From Rhopalosiphum padi (Eukaryota > Arthropoda > Insecta > Hemiptera > Aphididae), in NCBI RefSeq assembly GCF_020882245.1, contig NC_083598.1:43375858-43439857 (forward strand): a DNA stretch of 64,000 bases, read 5' to 3'. A program made the position numbers and the translations under genes. The notes beneath the pieces were generated by a model. The model was given only the letters and a program-made list of their open reading frames with translations, was not told the DNA's origin and made no database searches. Of this stretch, positions 13,751 to 25,800 are shown piece after piece (the stretch's first letter is position 1; each line of letters begins with the position of its first letter).

Positions 13751-14155
13751 AATTCTACATATCATGGTCCGAAGGCAAAATAAACAACCAATCACGGGCG
13801 AAGTCGTGACGGGTCGGCTATGATATTATAAAATTTAATAATTCTAAACATTTCAAATATATTTACGAATATTTGTTTTTGAATTACAACAAAAACAACA
13901 TCGATTTCGACAAAAACTAGTTTTTTGTATAACTCCCGTTTTTCTTATAGTTTTAAAAACAACTGGATAATTTAATTTTTACATCTCTAACGCTCCAACA
14001 ATTTTCTATTCAAAACTATACCCTCAAGTTTGATAATCAAAGCATTTTATCGACTATTTATTGTGTACACACTAGTACACTACATATACATAAAAACAGA
14101 AATCTTTATTGTAATATGAATACATTCATCAATCCTCCCAGAACTTAAAATTAAA
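13751..14155 (+). repeat. Aphid-type dispersed repeat, diverged copy
   Basis: It begins with a GC-rich header (AATCACGGGCGAAGTCGTGA, 13789 onward), continues with CGATTTCGACAAAAACTAG and GTTTGATAATCAAAGCATTT (14028-14047), and ends with ATACATTCATCAATCCTCCC (14120 onward). That tail aligns with ATTCATCGCTCCG in the 12900 copy. No coding sequence is seen. Confidence 0.55.
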
Positions 14156-14319
14156 GAAATACTAGAATAAATATGTATGATGAAAACGAGAGATACTACA
14201 AAAAGATAATATAAATATTCAAATTCTACAATATGAATTTATAATAACAAATTATATTTCTCAAACATATCGAAATCCCGACAAGAATTTTTGAGTTACC
14301 GTATCTGAACACTATAGAC

Positions 14320-15255
14320 CAGTGGTTCTCAACTGCTTGTCTGTATTGTACTAGAAAACATTATATTTTTAGTGTAGTGTTTAGCAAAACTTTTTGATTT
14401 TTTGAACTAAAACCGAAAATGGTCCATAGTCCTACTTAAAAGGCCATTTCGCTAACCGGTGGTCCGTAGAAAAATTTTAGTGGTCCGTGGGTAAATTTTG
14501 TTTGTCGGCAGAAACATTTGAACATAATTTACAATCTTATTTTATATGAACCTATAATAATAGCGGGCGTGTGTTGTACAATAAATATGAACAAAAGCAT
14601 AGTATATAATTTGATGTAGATTCATATTAGACTATTAGGTAAACATCAAAATATAAGAATAAACCCGTAATAATGTAATCATCATTATCGAATGTTATTA
14701 ATTCGATTATAACTAATATCCAGCGACATTAGATTATTATATAGCCACTGAATAAACGGGGGATCGAGTGATTGAGAATAGCAATTTATCGGTGACAGTA
14801 ATTAAATCTTGGTACCGATCCCGGCTAGAAATAAATTGAGCTCATCGCCTAGCTGTAACTTCATTGGAGCCAAATATTCAAAACAAACAAGAACAAACAT
14901 CACAATATTATAATTAAAAATGTTTAATACTTTACTAATATATATTAAGCTTAAATTGTTTTATAAATCAAATAAATCTTTATCATTAATTTATGTACAG
15001 ACATACAGTGTACATTTTACATATATATATATAAATTTATAAATAAATAATAGTCTTATATTATAAAACTATTAATTATGAACTTTGAATGTATATAGTT
15101 TTTTTTTATATAGTTGTAGGTATAGTTTTTATAGACTTATAGTGTAATGTATAAGTGGTCCGTAAAATTTAGAGTTGTGGACTTAGTAGTCCGTGAGTTC
15201 CAAAACGTTGGCGACCGCTGATCTAATGGTCCTGCAAAATGATTAAGAACCAATG
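14320..15255. mobile_element. Degenerate hAT-type element, apparently composite
   Basis: The left end CAGTGGTTCTCAACTG (14320 onward) is mirrored at the right end by GATTAAGAACCAATG (ending 15255). Flanks CTATAGAC and TCCTAGAC agree at 5 of 8 positions, which may be a worn 8-bp duplication. A second right terminus of a different hAT subfamily, GTTGGCGACCGCTG, ends at 15220. 'GTGGTCCGT' motifs recur at 14460-14500 and 15155-15170, suggesting a second element nested inside the first. No open transposase frame remains. Confidence 0.5.
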
Positions 15256-15365
15256 TCCTAGACCCTTCCACATTAAAGTTAGAGTTTTAAATACACGCCA
15301 CTTAAAGTAAAATACATTGATGCACGATGACGTTGACATCCATGGTAACTATAGTATATAGTGAC

Positions 15366-15507
15366 TAGTGCCGTAACTATAGACTACTCGAGGCCCTGTG
15401 TGACTGTATTATACATTTTTTTGGAGGCTCCGCAATGGCCGCATATAGTATGAGGCCTGTGGCCCGTGTGCGGTGCACATTCTGCACACCCGGTTTTTAC
15501 GACACTG
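15366..15507. mobile_element. hAT-type MITE, 142 bp
   Basis: Ends are TAGTGCCGTAAC on the left and, as reverse complement, CAGTGTCGTAAA on the right. Flanking 8-bp repeats are ATAGTGAC (15358-15365) and ATAGTGAT (15508-15515), identical at 7 of 8 positions. The interior is GC-richer than its surroundings and carries no gene. Confidence 0.6.
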
Positions 15508-15844
15508 ATAGTGATTAATATTATATTATATTATTTATATTTAATAATATTTAACATTTTGTGTTTCGCTCCTAGGGTTGTTGTAATAATGAATAATTAA
15601 CAAAAAATTGGTTAATTTTTTTTCGATTTGTTTATTATATTATATTCTTTTCAGTCAAAAGGTTTGCTAGAAATATTAATTATATTATAAACTATCTTAT
15701 TATAATATATAGTGGAATTTAATTATACATTTTGAAATCATTAAAATGTATAAAATAATCTAATCATACAATTATACTTATGTAAAAAATACATGAATCA
15801 ATAGACATCTTATTCTATAATTACTAAAAATTAGTAATTTTTGA

Positions 15845-16553
15845 AAGTTTTTAATATCCCCGGGGATTTCGATCCCAACCTTCTAGGGAATTCCCAGAAA
15901 TGGGAACGGGAATATTGACTGTAATTTATTTGCACCAACCGTGATCCAAAATAAATATTACATTTTATTATATGCGTCAAAATTGCTTAAATACTTTCGT
16001 AAATTGCATCAAAATAAAGATAATATAATGTATAATTTGCACCATTTCAAGTAGTAAAAACTAAAACTAAAAATTGTAATTTGTACCAAAATTCAAATAA
16101 ATAATTCTTTCGATTGTACATAAATGTTTCGACAGTCGATTTAAGATATTGAGATCATCTCAATAAGATAAGAAAAGCTAATAACACAGAATATATTTTT
16201 ATTTATTTAGATTCTGTATTGTGGTTATTTCGCTAATATTATATTTATAACGTTCTACGATACACCAGTATTGACTTAAAACTACCAAATAATTATAAAA
16301 AAAACATGATTAACACTTACCAGATAATATGACGAGTAGTTGGAAATCCCGAAAAATTATTTTTGTCATTCGAGTCCGTCGAATCTGAACGAATAAAATT
16401 CGAAATAGTCTAAACGCACAATAGGTACTTAGATATACTTGATATTGAATTCATATCTTATAGATATCCATTTTAGTACTAATTACAAACTCTCGGAATA
16501 TCATTTTTTTCCGAAAACAATACCTGGAATTTTCAGGAGTGCCAACCCTAGGT
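15845..16553. mobile_element. Possible degraded DNA-transposon remnant
   Basis: A GC-rich patch at 15855-15915 (CCCCGGGGATTTCG.., GGGAATTCCCAGAAATGGGA) and a terminus-like GAGTGCCAACCCTA ending at 16553 resemble ends of insect hAT-like elements. No matching left terminus or duplication could be fixed; TAGGGTTG at 15573-15580 is the only candidate. Boundaries are tentative. Confidence 0.3.
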
Positions 16554-17170
16554 ATATCATAATATATAAAAATTATACATTTTGTTGTTTTCAATGATTA
16601 GTTATTAGTTTATTAGTTTATTACCAATGACATTTCGTATAAATTGTATAAAAATTTGTTAAATGGCAACGTTGTTTTTTTAAGTTACTATGTATAATAT
16701 TGATTGCTTGTGACGACTAACGATGGATATTCTGTGTCATTCTTTTTTCACTCAAACTTAAGTGATGATTACTGGAGACAACGAAGGTAAGTAAGTCGTA
16801 TAATATATTTATTTCTACCGTCGCGATACTACTCTAATAACTTGGAAACTTGATGCTTCCGTACTAGGCTTTCCAGGTTTCAGTAGAGCTATTATTTTTG
16901 TCTTCTTAAGAATGTTAGGTATCTTTGATGTGTTTAATATGTCACAATATAATTCTTTCGATATCCAGCTGGTTGAAGGGTGCACTGTATTCCTCGTTTA
17001 TTTCCAGTATTTTAATTTGTTTAGTCCTTAAATAATATAGGTACCAATAGATTTATTATAGAATGTTATTTTAAATGATTATCGGAAAGAACTTAGTGTC
17101 TTAGTTTTTCTTCTACATTTTAATTAATAATACCAAAAGCGCAGCTACCCATTTGTAGTATAATCTATGG

Positions 17171-17491
17171 CAGTGGTTCCCAATTGGTGGTCCGCGGACC
17201 CCCAAGGGTCCGCGTGTTGATGTTAGGGGGTCCTTGGTTATTTAGTACTAAAGTGATATTTTTATTTTACTTTAGTGGAATTATTAAACACGTATAGTAG
17301 TCATAGTATTTATAATATTTATATTATTACAAAGAGGGGTACTTATGTAAAATTAAAATAAATCTTATAATTTTTTTGTCATTTTTATAATTAAACAAAA
17401 TCGAAAAGTAATTAATCACAAATAAGGGGTCCCCCTTCCCATTTTAGTTTTAGCTAGGGGTCCGTGGCTCAATGCTAATTGGGAACCACTG
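17171..17491. mobile_element. hAT-type MITE with perfect target-site duplication, 321 bp
   Basis: The left end CAGTGGTTCCCAATT (17171-17185) is the exact reverse complement of the right end AATTGGGAACCACTG (17477-17491). Subterminal GGTCCGCGGACCCC and GGGGTCCGTGG also pair imperfectly. The flanks are identical 8-bp repeats ATCTATGG (17163-17170 and 17492-17499). The interior is AT-rich and non-coding. The intact duplication implies a relatively recent insertion among the elements here. Confidence 0.9.
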
Positions 17492-17499
17492 ATCTATGG

Positions 17500-19767
17500 T
17501 ATTGACATGAATCGGTGAAATGTGGAAATCAAAAATATTCGATTAACTTTATACTTCCCTGTCCAATCACCATATTTTAATATGGTGTATGTGTATAATA
17601 TACATATATGTGTATTAATATATGTATATCATGGTTAACTTACAAATACTAAATAATTTTTACCCGTGAAGAATATAATTTTATAGGTAGGTATTTTAAA
17701 GATTTGTCTAATTCACAGATGAATCATTATTCTGAAAAATACAGTTTATAGGAATATTTTATAATTGTTATAATATGTGTACCTAATACATTATAATATA
17801 TATATATATATAATATATTACAATGTGCATTATTATAACATTTTTTTTAAAACTGAATAATAAATAAATACATTTATTAAGTTACTCTATTATGCATACC
17901 AAATTTAAATTTATTATTAACACAATTTTACTGAACTACATATACATGTCATAATAGCGGGTCTCATATATAATATACAGGCAGTTATACCACTCATAAT
18001 CATTAATTGTTTCCTGTTTCATCTACTCTAAAATCTCAGGATATATATATGTAATATGTATACATAATATTATAATAGATTGTAATTGTGTGACCGAGCG
18101 CTAGGAAATAGGATTAATATATATATATATAAATATTAAATAATATAATAGTATACTATTAACACTTATGTAATTAAGTCTTAGCTTTTATATAGAGTAT
18201 TTCCACGATCATTATAGGTACTATGGCTAATTTTTAAACTAATTTTAGACCTAAATTATTAACTTCATTGTACTAGTACAATATAATACATTTAAATAAG
18301 TAGTTAACTCGTTAATTTGTGGGCATATCGTATATCGTATATGGTATTATATGTGTCGTTTGATTAGTCATTTTAATCAATATTTGGCTTACCACACGTA
18401 AATATTATAACGTAATATTATAATGGCTATATAAAATCCTATACGCACGTAATAACGATACGAACAACAATTTCATCACCAATTTCAAATAGATATAGGT
18501 AATAATATCGACTCTTGAATACCTAATGGATTGTTATTTAATTTGGTAGGAGATCCGAGATATGACAAATTCGTAAACCTATCCATAATAATAAAACTTG
18601 TTTTTAAAGTATAGGTTAACTATATAGCTATATATCTATATTAACCTACTAGCTAATATAGATTATGTTCTGCAATAATAAAATCTCAATTTCACTGTTA
18701 TAGGATTATATACAATTGATATTATGTATTAAAGACGTACAATATGTAACGGACGATATTAAGAAAAAAACTGATATATATATTTTTCTATTTTGTAACA
18801 ATTATAAATATATCAAATAGATAACATTATATAATTTAAACACGATTAAAATTATTTTATGAAAAAATTTTAAATGACTATGCCAAAATGGACTTTACAC
18901 CGAGATGTCTAGACTGATTTATATGGTCCTCCCTTTGACATTCTTATCTGAATTTCATTATTTCTTTAGTAAATGGTTTTACAACTGTTTTAACTGTCTT
19001 AAGTCACAATTATGGTGATTGAGTATCAATAGTCAATATGAAAAAATAACGGTACCCAATGTTAATTTTGTTATATGACAATATTGGACTATTGTAGTTT
19101 TGACTACACGTCGTTTTTGTCTATGCTTGTGTCTCTTAGAAAAAATATAAAAATTATATTGGCCAAACTAATAGCATACTATTGGATAGGGAGAAAGAAA
19201 GAAAGAGTACTACTCTAAGAAGAAACCTAAAAAAGTTTTTGACGTGGCAATATTTTGGAATATATATTATGGTTGTCGTTAGTCACCTTTAGTCAAATTT
19301 AGGTACTTAGATACTAAGTCTCTAAAAAACCGACCAAACTTATTTTGAGACAACAACAAAACGTAATAACAACACATTTATTGTTCATTATATAATCTAT
19401 TGACTAAATTAGTATATCATTATTATTTATTTACTTTCCTCCTACGAACGGTTGAGTTTAGACCCAGCATGATCTATATGATGGTCGCGTTAAAAATATA
19501 TGTCGGCGTGTAGTGCCCACTCGTGCAAATTCCAAAGAAAGTACCTAAGAAACAGCAAGGCCATAGGTGTGAACATTACAAATCTTACTGATTTTTGATT
19601 TCAATAATTAAGCAGTCGAATAATTCATAGTTGTTATGAAATCATTCATGAACTCAAAATATGTTATTGTATTAATTTATTAAATAAGTATAAAATGGTG
19701 TTAAATATTATTTGGCATTGTTAAATAATTATTAAAATTTGCGTTCATTCTTATTCTTCTCGAGCTT
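17500..19767. other. AT-rich non-coding stretch
   Basis: Contains short (AT)n tracts, for example at 17798-17812 and 18118-18131, and no open frame with coding character. A less AT-rich patch at 19440-19570 gives no recognisable peptide. Confidence 0.5.
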
Positions 19768-19992
19768 TTACGATCCTTGAAGGACTTTCGCTGCCTCTAC
19801 TACGTTCTTCCATCTAACTCTGTCAACGCTGTTGTCATTCCCTGGGTGCACTTGTTGAGATCACCATTGACCCTGTCTGTCCAGCGTTGCCTAGGGCGAT
19901 CCCTAGGTCTTTTCCCATTTACCTTTCCTTCCAGAGCTTTCTTTAAGATTCCCCTTTGATCTCCATACATGCCCTGCCCACTCAATTCATTT
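19768..19992 (-). pseudogene. LINE ORF2 3' end (reverse-transcriptase C-terminus), frameshifted
   Basis: On the minus strand the peptide KRPRDRPRQRWTDRVNGDL, followed after a frame change by DRVRWKNVVEAAKVLQGS and a TAA stop, is the typical terminus of RTE/Jockey-type LINE ORF2 proteins (GRPRxRWxDxVxxDL...DRxxWRxxVxAA). The two parts lie in different frames, with the shift falling near the CTQG codons, so the copy is inactive. The stop is at 19768-19770, and a short 3' tail (CTCGAGAAGAATAAGAATGA) follows before ordinary AT-rich sequence resumes. The 5' portion of the element is missing. Confidence 0.85.
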
Positions 19993-20579
19993 ACTCATGA
20001 GGTAAGCATTAATGTGTTCATTAGAATTAATTATAGTAAAATTATCAGTTGATATTATATTTGAATTAATACGTAGGCATTATATTTAAGTGCAAGCAGG
20101 TGACAGCTACTTAAAAAAATAGATAACTTTATAGGATTGTTCAAAATATAACAATAATCATACCGATTTTCTGTTATTATATTCAATTATTTTGATAAAC
20201 AATTTAATATTTTATGTTTGTGGTGATAAAATATAAATTATTTCATATTTAAGTTATAATTATCAATTATAGAATACCTGTTTTAATCTATTAAAAAATA
20301 ATATTTAAAAAAAATAGCAAAGTATGTTCAATATGTGTTTGAATATTACAATAATACAATAATAGATAATAATATTTATTATTCATTTTCTATGATTCAC
20401 ATTTAACCGCGTGGGTTAATCAAATAATATACATTTATACAACCTAGTTATCTAAATATCATAATATATTAAGGGTAGAAATGTTTTGATGGTTATGTAC
20501 TCGCTTTAAGTAGGTGATGATCGGTCCTTAAAATTATAGTAACAATGCACGTGTAAAAATATCTTACATCTCAAATATT

Positions 20580-20900
20580 TTTATTTTTTATTTTTTTTTT
20601 TATTAATGAATCTTTTATATATAATATAATATAATATAATAGCAAATTACAATTATTAAACTGAAAATGTATACATTTATAATTGTTTATTCAAAATAAT
20701 AAATACTTATTTTTGAACTTTTATAAAGAAATTAAAACCACAAATTGTATTACTTTAAATTGGACAATATTATATTATATATTTTTACACAATATAATAT
20801 TATTATACATATTACTGTTTTTAACGCCTCGAAATGTTGAGAATCAAAGCGTATAATATATTGCCTATACATAAAACCCGTTTCTAAGCATCAGCACTTA
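20580..20900 (+). repeat. AT-rich stretch with a dispersed-repeat fragment
   Basis: The word GTTGAGAATCAAAGCGTATA (20834-20853) matches the 3' half of the dispersed repeat seen at 776-795 and 14028-14047. The remainder is poly(T), (TATAA)n and other simple sequence. Confidence 0.35.
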
Positions 20901-21414
20901 TCGTACTTGTGTATTAAGTAAGTACATAAATTATACTTAACATGAATATGGAATAATTTCCCTCTTTGCATACATCTAATCCGATTTCTAATTATTTCAT
21001 TTTGGTAGATATTATTTTATTCTAATAGGTTTATATTTTATCAACTGATGTTATTCAAACTATTTCAGATACAAATATTATACTATAGATATTAGTGCGA
21101 CCTCTAGTAAATAAAATTGTAATATACGTTAAGTAATGTGTATTATGTATCTTAGTACGTGTATAATGTGTTGCTTGTAGCAAGCTTCATGTTACGGCGG
21201 TTTTTTTTTGATACGAAAATAAAAAATAAATATAATCAATATACGCCGATAACATAACGTTGTTATATATATTTTATAAAAAAAAAAATCAAATAACATA
21301 AGTAAAAAAAATACATAAACTAGAAAGAATTATTTACATTTGGTTGGCATAAAAATACATTGACTTGAGAGGTATACTTAAGAAAGATTTACAGTGGATG
21401 TGGTGAATTATAAA

Positions 21415-22333
21415 TCATTTTTTATGGTAACCATAGCTATCGCCGCCACCACCATAACTATTTTGTTGATCGTCGTATCCACCGCCATATTCGTGATGAT
21501 CATGATGTTCATGGTGTTCATGGTGTTCTTCTACCCAAACCTTTTCCCACACAGGCTTGTAGACTTTCTTCCAAGTGGGTACTTGAATTTCTTTCCAAGC
21601 TGGAACTTTGTTTTCTTTCCATTCGGTCTTGTACTCAAGCTTTTTCTCTGTTACCCATTCTTCTTTTTTTTCCGTTCTCCAGATTTGTACTTTTTCTTCT
21701 TTCCATTCTTGTTTCTTTTCGGTTACCCATTCTTGTTTCTTTTCTGTCCTCCATATTTGTACTTTCTCTTCTTTCCACACTTGTTTCTTCTCTGTCACCC
21801 ATTCTTGTTTTTTTTCAGTTTTCCATACCTTATTCCAAATTGGTTTCCATATAAGTTTTTTTTTCCACAAATCATGTGCAACATATTCCCATCCATTTTG
21901 GTCTTTGCCTAACTGTTTAGATCCGGGAACGTATTCTTTAACCCATTCCGGTACATAGGTTTTTTTCCAGTCAGGTACCTGAATTTCTTTCCATACAGGT
22001 ACTTGTACTTCCTTCCATGCGGGCACTTGGACTACTTTCCAATCAGGTACTTTAACTTCTTTCCAAACTGGCACTTTAATTTCTTTCCAAACTGGAGTTT
22101 GGATTATTTTCCAATCTGGTACTTTTATTTCCTTCCAGACGGGAACTTTAATCTCTTTCCATATGGGAACTTTAATTTGTTCCCAAGTTTTTTTCCATAC
22201 TTCTTGCTTGACCGTTTTCCATTCTTGTTTCCATTCTTCTTTCCAAGTTAATTTCTTTTTCCATGAGCCTTGTGGTTCTTCGTGATGATGAGAATCATAA
22301 CCAACTACATCTGAACCATAACCACTGTCAGCA
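21415..22333 (-). CDS. Secreted tryptophan-octad repeat protein, exon 3 (main coding exon)
   Basis: Codes for residues ~38-343 of a 343-residue product; the stop TGA is at 21417-21415 and the acceptor TATATTTCAG ends at 22334. After a short His/Tyr segment (residues 39-60) the protein is an array of tryptophans. Residues 96-168 hold ten Trp exactly eight apart, in octads such as WKEIKVPV, WKEIKVPD and WKVVQVPA. Residues 208-264 hold eight more, in octads such as WKTEKKQE, WVTEKKQV and WKEEKVQI, with a higher-order unit of three octads (24 residues, 72 bp). Trp 276, 284, 292 and 300 resume the spacing with VP octads. The tail has HHEHHEHHDHHE (residues 308-319) and a Gly/Tyr-rich end. There are 33 Trp in total, and no enzyme motif. 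The composition and signal peptide suggest an extracellular structural protein, perhaps of cuticle, salivary sheath or egg covering, possibly cross-linked through Tyr. That role is inference; I do not recognise a named family. No canonical AATAAA is obvious close after the stop; the nearest minus-strand match is around 21016-21021. Confidence 0.85.
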
Positions 22334-22742
22334 CTGAAATATAAATTATTTAAAATGTTTAAAATGTATTACATTTAAACATGCATAATTTCCTTAATTT
22401 TAAAGGAATTTAGAAGATCTTTATTTATATGCCTGAGAAAAATTACGTTAATTTTAGAATAGAATTTTGATAAGATATGAGATGTTTATTGATGTAAGTA
22501 ATTTTCATAATTCTCTTAAAATTTTAAATGTGAGTTTTGTAGAATTATAATATTTATAATAAATATTTACCACTATCGTTGAGATATCATAGATTTATAT
22601 AATTTTTAATTTTAACATTTCATAGATTATCAACAAAAATATAAAATTTATATAATATGGAATATTGTTATTTATTAAAACGTGGCTATTTATGAGGCAA
22701 TTATTATTAAAGTGTTTCGATAATATTTTTGTATTTACTTAC

Positions 22743-22852
22743 TGCTTCTTTTGACGCTGAATTGGCTGTAATGACTTTTCTGGTGCTGGTGTTGGTAAAC
22801 CAATTACAAGCGATACTGATGCAATCGCCACTATCAGTGATTTCATTAGCAA
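22743..22852 (-). CDS. Secreted tryptophan-octad repeat protein, exon 2 (signal peptide)
   Basis: Preceded by acceptor AATTTTTCAG and followed by donor CA|GTAAGT. Joined to the ATG at 31058-31060 it encodes MLLMKSLIVAIASVSLVIGL, then PTPAPEKSLQPIQRQKK. The hydrophobic core at residues 7-20, behind a single Lys, with small residues near 19-20, is a clear secretory signal peptide; cleavage is probable around residues 19-21. The frame continues through the split codon CA|T into exon 3, and exon lengths 3+110+919 give exactly 344 codons including the stop. An internal ATG (22846-22844, residue 4) could serve as start if exon 1 were not used; the protein would lose only three residues. Confidence 0.85.
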
Positions 22853-25800
22853 CTGAAAAATTAAATATTTAGTAGTTTATAGCTAGGTACATTATGATTT
22901 ATAATATTATGTGTAAAGTATACTTAATGCAATATTATTATCGATTAATTATAAGTTAGTTTATGGTTTGTATATTGTATGCATTAAAGTATATTCATAA
23001 GATAATTGCGTTGTGTAAGTAAATTTAATAATGTTATATTATAATATAAAGCATAGTAACAATTTTTATAATGTCAGATTTTAATTTTTGTACATACTAT
23101 ATTATACTCGTATAATGTATTTTTGATAAAATCAATTGTTTTTTTTCTAACAGCCTAAGACCATTCCATTACACATTTATTAAAACTAGACAGTTTAACC
23201 TTGATTAACATATTAAAAATGTTTACTCGCCATCGATGAATTTACCTAGTTCACCCAAGTACATCACTACAACGACGATAAATCTTGTTACGATTTAGTA
23301 AACGTTCGTTTACTTATATAAAATATGTATACATATTGTATTTAAAGTCAGTGAAATAATAATAACAATGAATATTTTTTTATACAAATAATAAATATGT
23401 ATCTTAGCTATGTTATGCTAGATTTCTAAGTAAAGCATGCAGGGAAATAATAATAACAGCTTTAATGTTTCGGTCCGAACAAAGTGGTAAAAATGTAAAA
23501 ATGTACGTACTAAAAAAAAGCTCATTGGAAACATCATTGACGAATTTCCGTCAAATAAAATAACACATATGAATTAAATAAAAATTGTGCGAATAATATT
23601 TACCCAATGTCTGTTTTTTTTTTTTATAATTTTATATATAATACATACATTTTTTTTACATTTTTCTAGTGTTTTAACGCTAAAATTTAATAAAAATTAA
23701 TTCACAGTAATATATTTTTTTATATTATGTTTATAATTTACTTAGTGTACACTAACATATTTTTATCTAAACCTCTTTTTAGACAATTCTAACTCTGTAT
23801 CCTGTATATGAAATGGGAAGGAATTTGTGTTGTAAATAATCGGAGCCGTTTGGGAATTTATCTTTTTTTTAAACGGGAGCCAAATGGGCTTAAGTTTTAC
23901 AACAGACAATCTGATTAAATATATGGTCATTAGTTCTTTTTTTATTTAAGTTAATTTTTGATGCTATTTATTTTCAATTGTGTTTTAAAATCCGAGCCCT
24001 ACAAACTACACATCTGTCACGTACTCAATATAGTAATGTATTATAAGATAATACTTTATTTAGAATAATTTAAGTTAGACTTATAAGCTATTAGCTAATA
24101 AGTAATAAATAATATTTTATTGTATTTACAAACACAATTTTTAAAAACTTTATTATAATTGGTATGTCCGATTGTCCAGGACTTAAAATTATATTTCGAT
24201 TAAGTCTCGATTTGTTATGTTTTAGTTGCATGTATAAAATAAATATATTTAGACACAAGATAAACGATAAACGTATGTAGTTTAAGTTGTATATGAAAAA
24301 TTGAACGAATTATATGTTTCAACTGAAACCTAACCTAAGTGATTTAAAAAATTACTAATATACATGATTATTGATTAGTGGTTATTGTTAAGGAAGGTGA
24401 GCATTATAGGATAGCTATATATGATAGTAAAATTGTAGCTTGTAATTTGTAAAGACTGAATTTTAAATTATATATATTATTATATAGTAGGTGTCATTTA
24501 TCAAGGACCAACATTGAAATATTTTTCACGTATTACAAATCATTTCGAATGTTAACTCAATTTATATATAATAAGGTGTATGATATAGTACCTACATTAT
24601 TTGCCCGCAATTTCTTTAGTTTTTAAATTAGGTATATTATGTTATTACGATAATACATTATTTTACATTAATCTAACTCAAAATAAGTAAAATACCTACC
24701 TAAATATAATAAATATAATCAATCATTTTGTACAAATGTTAAAAACGTATTACTTGATAATAAAATAATATTATTATGTTAGTGTGACATAATTTATTTT
24801 CTATATACAACATATTATTTTTAATATTTCAAATAATCTGTAATGACTGAACATTAAAAAAAAAAGTATTATATGTATTTTAATCAGTGGTACAGCAAGA
24901 GATTTTTTTCTTGATAGCCCGATTTTTCGATGGAAGGATTAATATATACAAATAATCATACAGATTATAGAAGACACATTCAATAATATATAAAAATAAA
25001 TAATAAATATTTTTGGAGAAAAGTAAGTAGACCTACGTGCTGGCTATGCCAATAGTTTTAATAACTTAATTTAATGAACATACAAACACAAAAATAGGAA
25101 GTTATAAGTTGATGAACTAAATAATAAATAGTAAAATTTCATAACAATAATAAGGATCTCCTGGGAACCGTGTATTCGTAATGACGTTACATAAATTACA
25201 AAATAACAAAACGTATGTTCTGAATTATGAGTACATATGTAAAATATGTTTGTATATGATGTGTATAAGCATGATGTTATGTTACGAATATTAAATATTA
25301 TCATTTAGAAATATAAGTATAAATTCGATCAAATAATTTTTTTTAAAGAGAAGAGATTGGATATCTTATATTTTACTTAAAAATGTACTTTAGTTGTAAT
25401 TTACTGCAAACCGATGAAATAAATTAAATATTAAATAATGGATATAAATTATTTGATAAAATGATGCAAATGTACCGTTATTGATGTACAAACCTTAAAA
25501 ACAGAATCTATAGAGCACAGACTATTTTTGTTTATCTTTCTGTTCTGACATAAAATATAATGAAATAACTATTAAATAATATTAATTATATATGCGTGCA
25601 TAACGTCTTACTATCGATCCCTTTTCAATAATTTTATTCGTCAGTATAAATGTTGAGTCTCATTGATCCCCATTAAATATAGAAGTGAACGTAGAGTAAA
25701 CTTAAGTGTGTTATTATTATAAACGTAAAACTGACAATATGCAAATCCATTGGTAGATAATTTTTTTTTAAAGTTCGATTTTGGTAATATTTACGTATAT

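Noticed and set aside
21394..22251. Plus-strand open frames rich in Phe/Leu/Ser opposite the tryptophan-octad exon
   Set aside because: They are antisense shadows of the repetitive minus-strand coding sequence, which alone has splice sites, a signal peptide and a regular repeat.
23829..23911. TGTTGTAAA ... TTTACAACA inverted repeat with GGAGCC words between
   Set aside because: Short arms, and no convincing target duplication at the arm ends; could be chance in AT-rich DNA.
24886..24950. CAGTGGTACAGCAAGAGATT, resembling a transposon left end
   Set aside because: No matching right end or duplication found.
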